Position numbers and translations under genes: made by a program. 64,000 nt of DNA, taken from contig JAXLYE010000008.1 in the NCBI GenBank assembly GCA_046351595.1, positions 558,001-622,000 of the forward strand. The letters run 5' to 3'. The stretch is from JAXLYE01 sp046351595 (lineage in GTDB: Bacteria > Myxococcota_A > Polyangia > Palsa-1104 > JAEUJZ01). Positions 35,430-44,269 of the stretch are shown here, piece by piece; position 1 is the first letter of the stretch; every line of letters begins with the position of its first letter. The notes under the pieces were generated by a model, which made no database searches, was not told the origin of the DNA, and was given only the letters and a program-made list of their open reading frames with translations.

Positions 35430-35927
35430 ATGGCCGCCGAGTCCCCCCCAGACACGCTAGCCAGCCGGGTCCGCACGACGCTGGAGAGCCCGGCGGCGCT
35501 CGAGCGCCTGTGCATGCGCCTGGCGGTGCTGGTGGCCGCCGTCGCGTACGTGCCGGTGATGTGGCGCGCGCCGGGGGTGCTGCCGCTGGTGACGCCGGCG
35601 GTGTTCTTGCCCATGCTCGCGGTCTTCGCGGTGAGCTCGTACCTGCGCCGCAGCAGCCCCGAGACCGGAGGCCTGGCATGCCACTGCGCGGCCAGCGCCC
35701 AGCTGCTCCTGGCCGGCGCGACGCCGCTGTGCTACCCGCGGCTGTTCCGGCCCGGGGACGGGCTGCTCCCGCTGACCTACGTCATCACCGCGGTGCTGCT
35801 GTCGATCATCGCGGCGCTCTTGACCTTCCTCGCGCACGAGCTCCTGCAGCAGCGCTCCGACGGGCGGGTGCGCGGTCCGATGCCCGGTAGCTCGTCCGGT
35901 CGCAACGCAGCTCAGCCGCGCCGCTAG
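35430..35927 (+). CDS. Small membrane protein of unknown function
   Basis: A 165-residue protein with three to four predicted membrane segments (about residues 29-48, 52-70, 85-104, 115-138) and a polar tail rich in Arg, Ser and Gly. No family is recognised. The ATG at 35430 starts after a short AT-rich stretch without a strong ribosome binding site. It is transcribed towards the LRR gene 58 bp downstream. Frame and codon use look genuine. Confidence 0.55.
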   Translation: MAAESPPDTLASRVRTTLESPAALERLCMRLAVLVAAVAYVPVMWRAPGVLPLVTPAVFLPMLAVFAVSSYLRRSSPETGGLACHCAASAQLLLAGATPLCYPRLFRPGDGLLPLTYVITAVLLSIIAALLTFLAHELLQQRSDGRVRGPMPGSSSGRNAAQPRR

Positions 35928-35985
35928 CACTCCGTTGGCACAGGCCCCTGTCGCGAGCCGCGTAACTGAGTAGGATGGCAGCGAC

Positions 35986-37050
35986 ATGACCTCGCACGTG
36001 CTCCGGGCTGATCGGCGCCATGGCGCGCTCCACCTGTTATTCCTCTCGGTCGACGTCATGCTCGGCGCTGGCCCGAGTCCCGGCACGGGTCCCGGCCACG
36101 GCCCGGGCTCGTCTGCGGGCTCAGGTCCCGGCCCGGGCCCGCTCGCCGGGCCGAGCCTCGATCTGCGCGGGGCCCTCGCCGAGCTGCTGCCGTACCTGGC
36201 CGAGCCGACGCTGCGCGAGCTGGCCATCGGCACGCGCTCGCAGCACCACGGCGCGTATCAGAAGTTCATCGACGTCCTGATCGAGCAGGCGCCGCCGGCG
36301 CTGGCGCGGCTGGCCCTGGGCGACTTCCTGTACCCCGACAAGCGCGGGACCTACGCCGCCGACGAGCCCGGCCACGACGGCTCAAGCTGGATCAGCCAGC
36401 TCGGCGACGTGACGCCGCTGTTCCAGCGGCTGCCGGCGCTGCGCGAGCTGGTGCTGTGCGGCGACGAGCTGCACCTGGATCCGCGCGTCAGCGCCCCAGG
36501 CCTGCGCTCGCTGGCGCTGCGCTGCACGGCGCTGCAGCCGCAGGTGGTGGCGGCGCTGGGCATGGCGCAGCTGCCGCACCTGGAGCAGCTCGAGCTGTGG
36601 CTGGGGGACTATGCCTACCAGCACGACGGCTCGGTGGCCGATGTGCTGCCGCTGCTCTCGGGCGCGGGCCTGCCGGCGCTGCGGCGGCTGCGCGTGCTGT
36701 GCGACGTCGCCGACGAGCTGGTCGAGGCGCTGTCCGAGTCGCCGCTGCTCCGCCGCCTGCGCGCGCTCGATCTGTACTGCTCGACGCTGTCGGACACGGG
36801 CGCGCAGACCCTGATCGACCGGCACGCGGCCTTTGCGCACCTGGAGCAGATCGACCTCACCAACAACGGCCTGTCGCGCGACGCGGCGCGGGCGCTGCAC
36901 ACGGTGCTGCCGCGCGTCCACGTCGGCATCCAGCGCCACGACGGCAGCGTGGTGCTGACCGCGCCGGCACCGACCGCGCTGCTGCCGGCGCTGCGCCGCT
37001 TCCTGCCGACCTCCGACGATCCCAAGGAGCCGACCGGTGGCAGCGACTGA
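35986..37050 (+). CDS. Leucine-rich-repeat protein (STM4015-like)
   Basis: A 354-residue cytoplasmic protein with ribonuclease-inhibitor-type LRRs (LPALRELVLCGDELHL, APGLRSLALRCTAL, LPHLEQLELWLGDYAY, LRRLRALDLYCSTLSDTGAQ, FAHLEQIDLTNNGLSRDAAR). The last repeats with D-L-T-N-N-G-L are typical of STM4015-family and similar bacterial LRR proteins. Residues 25-55 are an odd Gly-Pro-Ser-rich stretch that may be a linker or a start-site artefact; an in-frame ATG at 36058 would remove most of the N-terminus. Such proteins mediate protein contacts; the partner is unknown. It overlaps the HEAT-repeat gene by 14 bp, so the two are probably coupled. Confidence 0.75.
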   Translation: MTSHVLRADRRHGALHLLFLSVDVMLGAGPSPGTGPGHGPGSSAGSGPGPGPLAGPSLDLRGALAELLPYLAEPTLRELAIGTRSQHHGAYQKFIDVLIEQAPPALARLALGDFLYPDKRGTYAADEPGHDGSSWISQLGDVTPLFQRLPALRELVLCGDELHLDPRVSAPGLRSLALRCTALQPQVVAALGMAQLPHLEQLELWLGDYAYQHDGSVADVLPLLSGAGLPALRRLRVLCDVADELVEALSESPLLRRLRALDLYCSTLSDTGAQTLIDRHAAFAHLEQIDLTNNGLSRDAARALHTVLPRVHVGIQRHDGSVVLTAPAPTALLPALRRFLPTSDDPKEPTGGSD

Positions 37051-37828
37051 GGCACAGGGCACCGGACTTTGTCCGGTGAGAACCCGCGCGGGGAGCGCGC
37101 GGCGGGAGGGAGGCTCCGACGGCTTGGCCGGTGGAGGGGGCACGGGAAAGTGCCCCCTGTACGACGCGCACGGCGGCGCGCACGGCGAAGCGGACGACCT
37201 CCTTGGGCAGCTCTCTTCCGCGCTGGGGGCGAGGACGCAGGACGCCAACCGCCGCGTGGCCGAGCGCCTCGCGGCACCGGGCGCGGACCCGCAGCTCGTC
37301 GCCCGCATCGCCGCGGGCCTGGCCACACGCGACGCCCGCCTGCGCGGGGACTGCGCCGAGGTGCTGACCCAGGTCGCGGAGCGGCAGCCGCAGCGGGTCG
37401 CGCCGTATGCGCCGCAGCTCGTCGCCCTGCTCGAGGACCGCAACGGGCGGGTGCGCTGGGAGTCGGCGCACGCGCTGGCGCTGATCGCCGCGCTCGTCCC
37501 CGAGCGCATGGCCGGCGAGCTCGCGAGCCTGGCCGCGATCCTGCGCCACGACCCGAGCGTCATCGTGCGCGACTACCTGCTCGACGCGGTTGCCGGCTAT
37601 GCGGCGACGAGCGCGGCGGCCGCGGGCGCGGCGCTGCCGATCCTGTTCGAGGGCCTGGAGCTGTTCGGCAGGCGCCACGCCGGGCGCGTGCTGCGCGGCC
37701 TGACTGCCGTCGCCGCGAGCTGCCCCGGTCGAGTCGCCGAGATCGTCGCTGCGGCCGAGCCGCTCTGCGCGGATCCGCGCCCGGTGGTGCGCAAGGCCGC
37801 CGCGGCGCTGCTGCGCGCTCGTCGCTGA
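37037..37828 (+). CDS. HEAT-repeat protein
   Basis: A 263-residue protein of alpha-helical HEAT/armadillo repeats from residue 55 on (DANRRVAERLAAPGADPQLV, RDARLRGDCAEVLTQVAERQ, NGRVRWESAHALALIAALVP, RPVVRKAAAALL). It likely forms a solenoid for protein contacts. The GTG at 37037 has AAGGAG upstream and overlaps the LRR stop by 14 bp. However, the first 50 codons span two hairpins and a dispersed repeat (37057-37078 and 37139-37164), and their translation is Gly/Arg-rich and unlike the rest. The true start may be further downstream, near 37150-37200. Confidence 0.7.
   Translation: MAATEAQGTGLCPVRTRAGSARREGGSDGLAGGGGTGKCPLYDAHGGAHGEADDLLGQLSSALGARTQDANRRVAERLAAPGADPQLVARIAAGLATRDARLRGDCAEVLTQVAERQPQRVAPYAPQLVALLEDRNGRVRWESAHALALIAALVPERMAGELASLAAILRHDPSVIVRDYLLDAVAGYAATSAAAAGAALPILFEGLELFGRRHAGRVLRGLTAVAASCPGRVAEIVAAAEPLCADPRPVVRKAAAALLRARR
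37057..37078. repeat. Dispersed palindromic repeat, family 1, copy A
   Basis: A 22-base element whose last 19 bases fold as CACCGGAC-TTT-GTCCGGTG (perfect 8-bp stem). It lies 6 bp after the LRR stop codon. A second copy, inverted, is at 40007-40028 with 20 of 22 matches, also just after a stop codon. This resembles a REP-like or terminator-associated element. Confidence 0.6.
37135..37164. repeat. Dispersed palindromic repeat, family 2, copy A
   Basis: AGGGGGCAC (37135-37143) pairs perfectly with GTGCCCCCT (37150-37158) around loop GGGAAA. The 26 bases at 37139-37164 recur, inverted, at 58309-58334 with 24 of 26 matches. It lies 57 bp after family 1 copy A, inside the 5' part of the HEAT gene as annotated. 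Confidence 0.6.
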
Positions 37829-37896
37829 GGCGCGGACCCGAGGGCGCAGGTTGCCGCCGCGCGCGCCGCCGTGGTACCGCGGACGCGGAGGAAGCC

Positions 37897-38724
37897 ATGC
37901 GAGCACTCGGACTTCTAGCGGCCCTGAGCCTGGCCGCGGCGTGCGGCGATCCCGCGGCCTCGACCCCGGCCGCTGCCGCCGGGGCGGACCTCGGCCCCGG
38001 GGACGTCACGGCGCCGCGCGCGCGCATCGTCGGCAGCGTCGTGGATCTGGAGCGCCGCGCCCTGCCCGGCGTGCGCGTGCAGCTGTGCGGCGCCGCGTGC
38101 CGCGAGTTCACCACCAGCCGCGACGGCATCTTCGAGATCCCCGACGTCGAGCGCGGCGACTACGGCGTGCACCTCGAGCTGCCGGCCGCGGACCCGCTGC
38201 TGTTCGGCAAGGTGGTGCTGCCGCTGTACGCCTTCGACCCGAAGGCGACGCCGGTGCGGGCGCTGCCGGTGACCGTGGTGCCGCGCCTGGGCCCCGAGGT
38301 GAAGCTCGGCGCCGGCCGGCAGACCGTCCCCATCGACGGCACGCTGGCGCTGGGCCTCGATGCCGACGCGCTCAAGCTGCCGCCGGGCAGCGGCGCGCCG
38401 CGCCTCTCGGGGGTGCGGGTGCCGGCGGCGCTGTACCCCGACTTCTGCCTGCCGGGCGGCGACGGGCGCATCGTCGCCGAGTGGGCGCTGGGCCCGTTCG
38501 CCACCGAGAGCAGCGCCCCGATCGACGTCCACATCGCCGACAGCCTCGGGCTGAGCGCCGGCAGCGCGGTCTTCCTGAGCACCATCGATCCGGCGACCGG
38601 CCGCCCCGATCGCCAGGGCTTCGGCCGCGTCTCGGCCGACGGCAAGTCCATCGACTCGCTGGCGATGATGGGCATCCGCCGGCTGACCTGGCTCGTGGTC
38701 TCGCTGCCTGGCGGCGGAGCCTAG
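37897..38724 (+). CDS. Lipoprotein with carboxypeptidase-regulatory-like domain
   Basis: A 275-residue lipoprotein. MRALGLLAALSLAAAC is a signal peptide with lipobox LAAAC. Residues 40-105 (RIVGSVVDLERRALPGVRVQLCG, TTSRDGIFEIPDVERGDYGVHLEL) are a carboxypeptidase-regulatory-like beta-sandwich, common in exported myxobacterial proteins. The remaining part has beta strands and no catalytic motif. Start ATG 37897 follows CGGAGGAAGCC. It is convergent with the next gene; only 9 bp separate the stops. Role unknown. Confidence 0.8.
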   Translation: MRALGLLAALSLAAACGDPAASTPAAAAGADLGPGDVTAPRARIVGSVVDLERRALPGVRVQLCGAACREFTTSRDGIFEIPDVERGDYGVHLELPAADPLLFGKVVLPLYAFDPKATPVRALPVTVVPRLGPEVKLGAGRQTVPIDGTLALGLDADALKLPPGSGAPRLSGVRVPAALYPDFCLPGGDGRIVAEWALGPFATESSAPIDVHIADSLGLSAGSAVFLSTIDPATGRPDRQGFGRVSADGKSIDSLAMMGIRRLTWLVVSLPGGGA

Positions 38725-38733
38725 GGCCTGTCC

Positions 38734-39795
38734 TCAGTAGCGGTACTCGTAGCCGAGCTGCAGGCAGCCCGAGACGTCCTGCCCCTGGATGTTGACGCTG
38801 AAGCGCGGCGGGTTGAACAGGTTCACCGACAGGAACGCCATCGGCAGCAGGCCGAGGCCCGAGGGGCCGACGACCCACTCGATCGACAGCCGCACGAACG
38901 GATCGCGGGGCGGGCCGAAGCGCATCGACAGCCCCAGCAGCGCGCCGGTGGTGAACGAGGCGCCGCGCGCGCGACCCAGGCCGTGATCCTTCTCTTCGTC
39001 GTAGGCGTAGCCGACCGTGAGGCCCGCGATCAGGCCGGCGCTCAGGTCGCGGGTCGATCCGCCGAGCAGGCCGGAGAACGCAAGCGCCGGCAGCCAGTCG
39101 TTGACCAGCGACGACAGGAACGCCATGCGACCGCCGGCCAAAAGCCCGCTCGCGGCGGTGTAGTCGGTCCCGACGTCGACCCGGAAGGCCGCGACCGAGG
39201 TCGCAGTCAGCGACGGGAAGATCGACAGCCCGAGCTGGGCGCGGCGCATCGGCCGGCGCTCCGCCTGGCCCACCGGCAAGAGCAGGCGCTGCACCGCCGA
39301 GCTCATGGTCTGCTGTGTCTTGAGCGGCAGCGCCGGATCGAGCCGCACCAGCTTGCGCGGCCAGCTCGCGTCGTAGAGCAAGGACGTGCCGCTGCTCTGG
39401 TAGGCGATCAGCTTGCCGTGGACCAGCATCAGGTGCGCCGCGACCTCGGCATCCAGGCGCAGGATCTCGACGGGATGGCGCGGGTCCGAGACGTCCACCC
39501 CGATGATGTCCGAAGGCGCGAGCGCGATGTACAGCACGTCGCCGTTGCGCACCCACGCCACCGCGTGGCCGCCGAGCAGGAGCCGGCCGAGCCGCTGCGC
39601 GGGCTTGCTCGGATCGCGGTCGATCCGCACGACCTCGAGGTGCGAGGCGGTGAAGCGGATGCTGACGCGATCGGCGGCCGGGGCGGGCGGCGGCACCGTC
39701 AGCACGAGGGGCGGCTGCGGCGGCGCGGCGGCGCGGGCCGGGCTGACCCCGTACCCGAACAGCACCAGCAGTACGATCCGGACTGCAAAAAACAT
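38734..39795 (-). CDS. Exported protein with propeller-like N-terminus and beta-barrel-like C-terminus
   Basis: A 353-residue exported protein. The signal peptide is MFFAVRIVLLVLFGYGVSPARA. Residues 25-150 have strand patterns such as HAVAWVRNGDVLYIALAPSDII, then LDAEVAAHLMLVHGKLIAYQSSGT, suggesting a partial beta-propeller. The last 150 residues alternate hydrophobic strands (LIAGLTVGYAYDEEK, FVRLSIEWVVGPSGLG) and end QLGYEYRY, with the C-terminal aromatic typical of outer-membrane beta-barrels. The ATG at 39795 follows GGGAGTTCGTTT. Function unknown; outer-membrane location is inferred. Confidence 0.7.
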   Translation of the reverse strand: MFFAVRIVLLVLFGYGVSPARAAAPPQPPLVLTVPPPAPAADRVSIRFTASHLEVVRIDRDPSKPAQRLGRLLLGGHAVAWVRNGDVLYIALAPSDIIGVDVSDPRHPVEILRLDAEVAAHLMLVHGKLIAYQSSGTSLLYDASWPRKLVRLDPALPLKTQQTMSSAVQRLLLPVGQAERRPMRRAQLGLSIFPSLTATSVAAFRVDVGTDYTAASGLLAGGRMAFLSSLVNDWLPALAFSGLLGGSTRDLSAGLIAGLTVGYAYDEEKDHGLGRARGASFTTGALLGLSMRFGPPRDPFVRLSIEWVVGPSGLGLLPMAFLSVNLFNPPRFSVNIQGQDVSGCLQLGYEYRY

Positions 39796-40006
39796 AAACG
39801 AACTCCCACGCGGCGGCACCGAGTGAGACGGCTCCGCTCAGGATCACCTGCGCAAGGCATGTGCCACGAGAAAAAACGTCCGAGGTCGCAGCCGGGCGCG
39901 CACGTCCGTCGCAGGTGACGCAATACGCGGCCGGCGGCGTTACCGCGGCTGCACGAGCGCACCGCACTCGTTACGGTCCGGTAAGGCACAGGCGCGAGGC
40001 GCGCAG

Positions 40007-40028
40007 CACCGGCCAGAGTCCGGTGCCC
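40007..40028. repeat. Dispersed palindromic repeat, family 1, copy B (inverted)
   Basis: Inverted copy of the element at 37057-37078 (20 of 22 matches; one stem pair replaced). It lies 7 bp beyond the stop of the minus-strand gene at 40035. Like copy A it directly follows a coding region. Confidence 0.6.
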
Positions 40029-40034
40029 GCTGTA

Positions 40035-41852
40035 TTAGAAGCGGACGGCGGCGCTGACGCGGTACTGGATGATGGCGAGCGGCCAGCCTCGGGTCTGCGG
40101 GATGGGGGCGCAGACCTCGAAGGCGTTGATGGCGACCGCGGCGCGGCGGCCGAGGTGGCGGATGACACCGAGCGGGCGCGCGATCAGGAAGGGGCCGACG
40201 TTGCCCGCCGGCGTGCCGACGGTCTCGAACAGGAGGACCGAGAGGCCGAGGCCGAGGCCGCTGGTGATGTCGACCTTGGGCGAGACGCCCCAGCGCCACG
40301 AGGTGGCGGCGAAGATGTTGATGGTGCCCGCGTCCATGCCGACGCGATCGAGGCTGACGAACGGGTTCCACTCGGCCGCGAGCTCGACCTCGATGCTGCG
40401 CCAGCCGAGGACCGCGCCGCCGCCGAGCGCCCAGGCCGGGTGGTTGAGCGAGCCGCCGACGCGGCCGAAGCCGCGCACGGTGAACGGGCGGTGGGAGGGC
40501 ACGAGCGGGTTGGGGAGCACGGGCTCGACGGCGGGAGGCTTCGCTGCGGGCGCCGCCTGCGCGGCAGCCGCTCCCTGCTCCGCGGGCGTCGACTGGGCCG
40601 CGGGCGTCGACTGGGCCGCGGGCGTCACCTGGGCCGCGGGTGTCGCCTGCGCCGCGGGCGCCTTCTGGCCCGTGGTCCTCTTCTGGGCCGCGGGCCTCGC
40701 CGGGGTCGCGGACGGCTGGGCGCGGGCCGCCTGCGGCAGCCCCAGCGCGAGCAGCACGAGCCCCACGCCGATGCGGCGGTGCCGCCGCAGCACGACGGCG
40801 CCGAGCGCGAGCAGCACGAGGCCGATCATGCCCACCGGGGCAGCGGCGCGCGGCGCGGCGCGACCCACCTCACAGGTGCAGGCGCTGACCCCGACCCCGC
40901 CGGTTTCGAGCTGGTCTTTGTACACCGCGCTGCCGCAGTAGCCGTTGTCGAGGCCGCAGCCCGGCTGGAAGGTGAGCCAGCGATCGAGCACCACGTTGAC
41001 GGCCGCGCGCGCCGAGTCCCGCGACGTGGCGGAGGCGCTGAGCAGCGCGCCGTACAGGTCACTCGCGGCCGCGGTCGCAGCCGCCATCTGCTCGGCGCGC
41101 CAGGGCCGCAGCTCGTCGCACGCGTCCATCGGCTGCCAGTGCTGCGGGCCGTCGCGCTGCTCGTCGTAGTCGCCGCGCACCGGGTCGACCCACGTGGCCA
41201 CGGTGAGCACGCTGCGCCACGTCGGGTCGCGGAAGGTGTGGGTGAACGAGTCCTCCAGCGTGTGCAGCGCGCGACCGGCGTGGAAGTAGAACCGCGACAG
41301 CGGCCAGTCGACGGTGTCCTGGTACGGGATGAACACGGGCTGCAGGTCGGTGGCGAACGGATCGACGCTGCCGTCGGGAGCCAGGCCGTCGAGCGCGGCG
41401 TCGACCTCCTGCATGATGGCGTCGCGGCAGCGGCGCAGCGCGTCCCTTGCGCCCTGCTCGCCGTTGTCGCTGAGGCGGCGCAGGCAGTTCTCGGGCTGGT
41501 GGGCGTCGCTGTTCGACTCGCCGGTCAGGTTGAGGATGGTCGTCGAGCCGAGCCCGGAGGTGTCGTTGGAGCGGTTGCCGATGAGCAGCGCCAGCGCCAG
41601 CATGTTGCGCGGGTACAGGCTGGTCTCGAAGGCCTGGCGCTGGATGAACACCGTCTCGTCGTGGCTCGGCACGGGCGGGGTGATGCCGCCGCGGTAGCCG
41701 TAGGCGCGCAGGGCCTCGATCGTGATGCGCTCGTGGCAGCCGTGGTGCAGCGGGTCCTTGATGTGGAAGGCGCGCGCCGGCGCCGTCGAGATGAGCGCGG
41801 TGCCCAGCGCGAAGACCAGGCCGAGGCGCGGACCCACAGACCGAGCGAGCAT
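40035..41852 (-). CDS. Phospholipase C/P1-nuclease-like protein fused to a C-terminal beta-barrel domain
   Basis: A 605-residue exported protein in three parts. After a signal peptide (LGLVFALGTALISTAPARA), residues 25-330 begin FHIKDPLHHGCHERITIEAL and include FHAGRALHTLEDSFTHTF, a His/Asp pattern of metal-dependent phospholipase C/P1 nuclease-type enzymes. Next comes GMIGLVLLALGAVVLRRHRR, a hydrophobic segment with Arg cluster like a MYXO-CTERM tail but internal. An Ala/Pro/Gln repeat (TPAAQ units) and a 150-residue beta-barrel-like domain ending IIQYRVSAAVRF follow. The catalytic assignment is tentative. ATG 41852 is 10 bp after the PAP2 stop, so they form an operon. Confidence 0.65.
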   Translation of the reverse strand: MLARSVGPRLGLVFALGTALISTAPARAFHIKDPLHHGCHERITIEALRAYGYRGGITPPVPSHDETVFIQRQAFETSLYPRNMLALALLIGNRSNDTSGLGSTTILNLTGESNSDAHQPENCLRRLSDNGEQGARDALRRCRDAIMQEVDAALDGLAPDGSVDPFATDLQPVFIPYQDTVDWPLSRFYFHAGRALHTLEDSFTHTFRDPTWRSVLTVATWVDPVRGDYDEQRDGPQHWQPMDACDELRPWRAEQMAAATAAASDLYGALLSASATSRDSARAAVNVVLDRWLTFQPGCGLDNGYCGSAVYKDQLETGGVGVSACTCEVGRAAPRAAAPVGMIGLVLLALGAVVLRRHRRIGVGLVLLALGLPQAARAQPSATPARPAAQKRTTGQKAPAAQATPAAQVTPAAQSTPAAQSTPAEQGAAAAQAAPAAKPPAVEPVLPNPLVPSHRPFTVRGFGRVGGSLNHPAWALGGGAVLGWRSIEVELAAEWNPFVSLDRVGMDAGTINIFAATSWRWGVSPKVDITSGLGLGLSVLLFETVGTPAGNVGPFLIARPLGVIRHLGRRAAVAINAFEVCAPIPQTRGWPLAIIQYRVSAAVRF

Positions 41853-41862
41853 GCGACGGAGC

Positions 41863-42993
41863 CTAGAACGTGCGGACATAACCGATGCCCCCTGGTCCCA
41901 TCGGGACGATGCGGCCATGGCGCAGGCGTGCCTGGGACGTGCCGCCGAAGTGCGTGAGGTAGACGATATTGCCGATCGCGGTGCCGATCACGGCACCGAG
42001 AGCGACGTCGCTGAAGTAGTGGATCTGATCATAGAGGCGGCTGATGCCGACATAGGTCGCGAGCCCGTAGAAGGTCAGCGTGGGCAGGACGCGAGCGATC
42101 AAGAAGCGCGGCACCGGGTGCATGTTGCGCAGCGGCTGCTGCGACAGGAAGTCGCCGACGTTGAGCGAGATGAACGCGGCGATGGCGAACGCGGTCGAGA
42201 CGTGGCCCGAGTAGAAGGACATCGTGGCCTGGCCGCCGCCGCCGGGGGTGTAGTCCGGGCGGTTGAGGCCGAGCGAGGGCCGGTCGCGCGAGATCGCGGA
42301 GTTTGCGATCTGCTGGAAGAACGTCGAGTAGGCGGCCACCTCGCAGGCCGCCCACAGAAGCCGCGCCGGCTGCGCGGGGTAGTCGCGCTCGTCGCTGGCC
42401 GGGTTGATGAGGGAGCGGCCGCGGGCCCAGTAGACGATGGCGTTGGTGCTGTAGAACGCCAGCCCCAGCGCCGGCGCGATGACGCTCCCGAGGTAGTTCG
42501 GGAAGGCGCCGTGCAGCATCGGCGCGCCGGGCGTGTACACCGCGTTGGAGATCCGCGTATCGAGGTCGTTGGGGCCCGGCGCCTCGATGCGCGGCCGGCC
42601 CTGCAGCTGATCGAAGGTGTCGCGCAGGCCGAACATCACCAGGTCGATCGTCGCCACCGCTCCCAGCACCGCGAGCTCGGCGGCGGGCAGACCGCCCGAG
42701 AAGCGGGTCCAGCGCGACCTCGCCGGGCGCGCGGGCGGAGGCGGCACCAGCGACGGCGCCGGCGGCGTGCGCAGCGACTCCGGCAGCAGCCTTGAGTCCG
42801 GCGGCAGGCGCGGGTCGGGGACGTGGCGCAGCGGCTCGCTAAGGACCTCGGGGGTCGCGCCCGCGGGCGCCGGCTCGCGCGCCTCGGCCGGCTCCTGCGC
42901 GCGCACGGGCTTCGTCAGCGCGGTGCAGCACAGCAGCACAAGCAGCGTCCTTGATCTTGCGCTCAGCACCCTGGGGCCCGCGTTGGCTTTCAT
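41863..42993 (-). CDS. PAP2 superfamily phosphatase
   Basis: A 376-residue membrane phosphatase. After a signal/anchor and Pro-rich linker (residues 30-95), membrane segments surround the PAP2 motifs: ISRDRPSLG (motif 1, K replaced by a neighbouring basic residue pattern), SFYSGHVSTAF (motif 2) and GISRLYDQIHYFSDVALG (motif 3, with Arg, His, Asp). Such enzymes dephosphorylate phosphatidic acid or undecaprenyl pyrophosphate at the outer face of the inner membrane. Starts ATG 42993 after CAGGTAGATC. Followed by the phospholipase-like fusion gene; another PAP2 gene is at 45149. Confidence 0.85.
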   Translation of the reverse strand: MKANAGPRVLSARSRTLLVLLCCTALTKPVRAQEPAEAREPAPAGATPEVLSEPLRHVPDPRLPPDSRLLPESLRTPPAPSLVPPPPARPARSRWTRFSGGLPAAELAVLGAVATIDLVMFGLRDTFDQLQGRPRIEAPGPNDLDTRISNAVYTPGAPMLHGAFPNYLGSVIAPALGLAFYSTNAIVYWARGRSLINPASDERDYPAQPARLLWAACEVAAYSTFFQQIANSAISRDRPSLGLNRPDYTPGGGGQATMSFYSGHVSTAFAIAAFISLNVGDFLSQQPLRNMHPVPRFLIARVLPTLTFYGLATYVGISRLYDQIHYFSDVALGAVIGTAIGNIVYLTHFGGTSQARLRHGRIVPMGPGGIGYVRTF

Positions 42994-43228
42994 GATCTAC
43001 CTGAGCAATTCACCTGATCATTAAACAGTATCGCAGATGTCCGGCCGTGCATCGTGCTCGCGGACGTACGGCGCGGCGTCAGGCAGGCCCCGGTCCCGCC
43101 TCCTATCGGGACCGCCGGATCCAGTCCGTTCGCAGCCAGACGCAGGACCCGCGCGCCGCAGAGCCTGCCGGCGCTCCAGTGAGTGCAAAGAGAAGATTGT
43201 GCTGCGGGTCCCCCCGACGCCGCTCCGC

Positions 43229-44218
43229 TCAGCGCAGCTGCGCCGGCGGCGGCGCCGGCTGATCGATCGGCACCGCGAACAGATCCGTCATCGCCGCGAC
43301 CTGATCCGGCTCCGCCGCGCAGGGCAGCTCGTCGACGCCGAGGATGCGCTGCACGGTCCGCAGGAACGAGCTGTGGTCGTAGCGCACGTTCGAGGTGTAG
43401 CCCTTTTTGGCGTACGGCGAGATCGCGATCATCACGATGTGATCCGTCTCCAGCGAGCCCTCGTCCCAGGTCAGGAACAGGACACCGCCGCGCGTGTACG
43501 CCGGCGAGGTCAGGATCTTCGGGACCTCGCGCCCGAGCCAGGCGTCGCCGTTGAGGATGGTGCCGTCGTGCATGTCGTTGGTCAGGTTGGGCGTGATGAA
43601 GACGTAGCGCGGCACGTTCCCGGACTTGAGGTCGGCGTCGAGCTGCGAGTAGTCGACGACGCGCTCGGTGCAGCGCTTGGGGCGCGTGAACGTGCTGCCG
43701 TTCCAGCCGTTGATGTCGTCGTAGTAGACGAACGGGTTGTGCTTGGGATCGTACAAGCTGCCGACGAGCTCCAGGCCGCACGGCTCGCCCATGCTCTCCT
43801 GGTACGACTTCCACGACAGGCCCGCGGCCTCGATCTGGTTCGCCAGGTGCGAGGTGGCGGCGATGTGGTTGAGCGCCGGCGCGTCGTTGTCGAGGATGCC
43901 GAAGTTCTGGCCCGAGGTCATCCAGATGTAATTGGGCTCGCTCGGGTGCAGCGGCGGCGTAAAGTAGTTGGCGGCGTACGCGTAGGTGCGCGCCAGCTCG
44001 TTGAGGAACGGTGGGCCGCCGGGGCGGATGATCTCGGCGGCGTTGCGGTTCTCCATCACGATGGTGAACACGGTGCCGGGGAAGCTCGGCGCGCGGACCG
44101 TCCCGCTCAGCGGGCGACACGCGACGTTCTCGACGTTGGCGAGCTTCGCGCTGCAGCCGCTGAGCCCAGCGAGCGAGCCGGCGAGGAGCAAGGGAAGGAG
44201 GGCTTTTTTGATCTTCAC
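43229..44218 (-). CDS. Phosphoesterase-family lipoprotein (AcpA/phospholipase C type)
   Basis: A 329-residue lipoprotein (lipobox GLSGC) of the PF04185 alkaline-phosphatase-like fold. FTIVMENRNAAEI contains the conserved E-N-R/H nucleophile region; SEPNYIWMTSGQNFGILDND and FLTWDEGSLETDHIVMIAISPYAKKGY (metal Asp, Glu and His) follow. Members are phospholipase C or acid phosphatases cutting phospholipids or phosphate esters. Start is GTG 44218 with GGAG close upstream. It is 51 bp beyond the barrel protein gene on the same strand and part of a phosphate-ester cluster. Confidence 0.88.
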   Translation of the reverse strand: MKIKKALLPLLLAGSLAGLSGCSAKLANVENVACRPLSGTVRAPSFPGTVFTIVMENRNAAEIIRPGGPPFLNELARTYAYAANYFTPPLHPSEPNYIWMTSGQNFGILDNDAPALNHIAATSHLANQIEAAGLSWKSYQESMGEPCGLELVGSLYDPKHNPFVYYDDINGWNGSTFTRPKRCTERVVDYSQLDADLKSGNVPRYVFITPNLTNDMHDGTILNGDAWLGREVPKILTSPAYTRGGVLFLTWDEGSLETDHIVMIAISPYAKKGYTSNVRYDHSSFLRTVQRILGVDELPCAAEPDQVAAMTDLFAVPIDQPAPPPAQLR

Positions 44219-44269
44219 GGACGACTCCGTACGCAGCGGTTTGGGGTTCCTCTTTTCGATCGGACGGGG

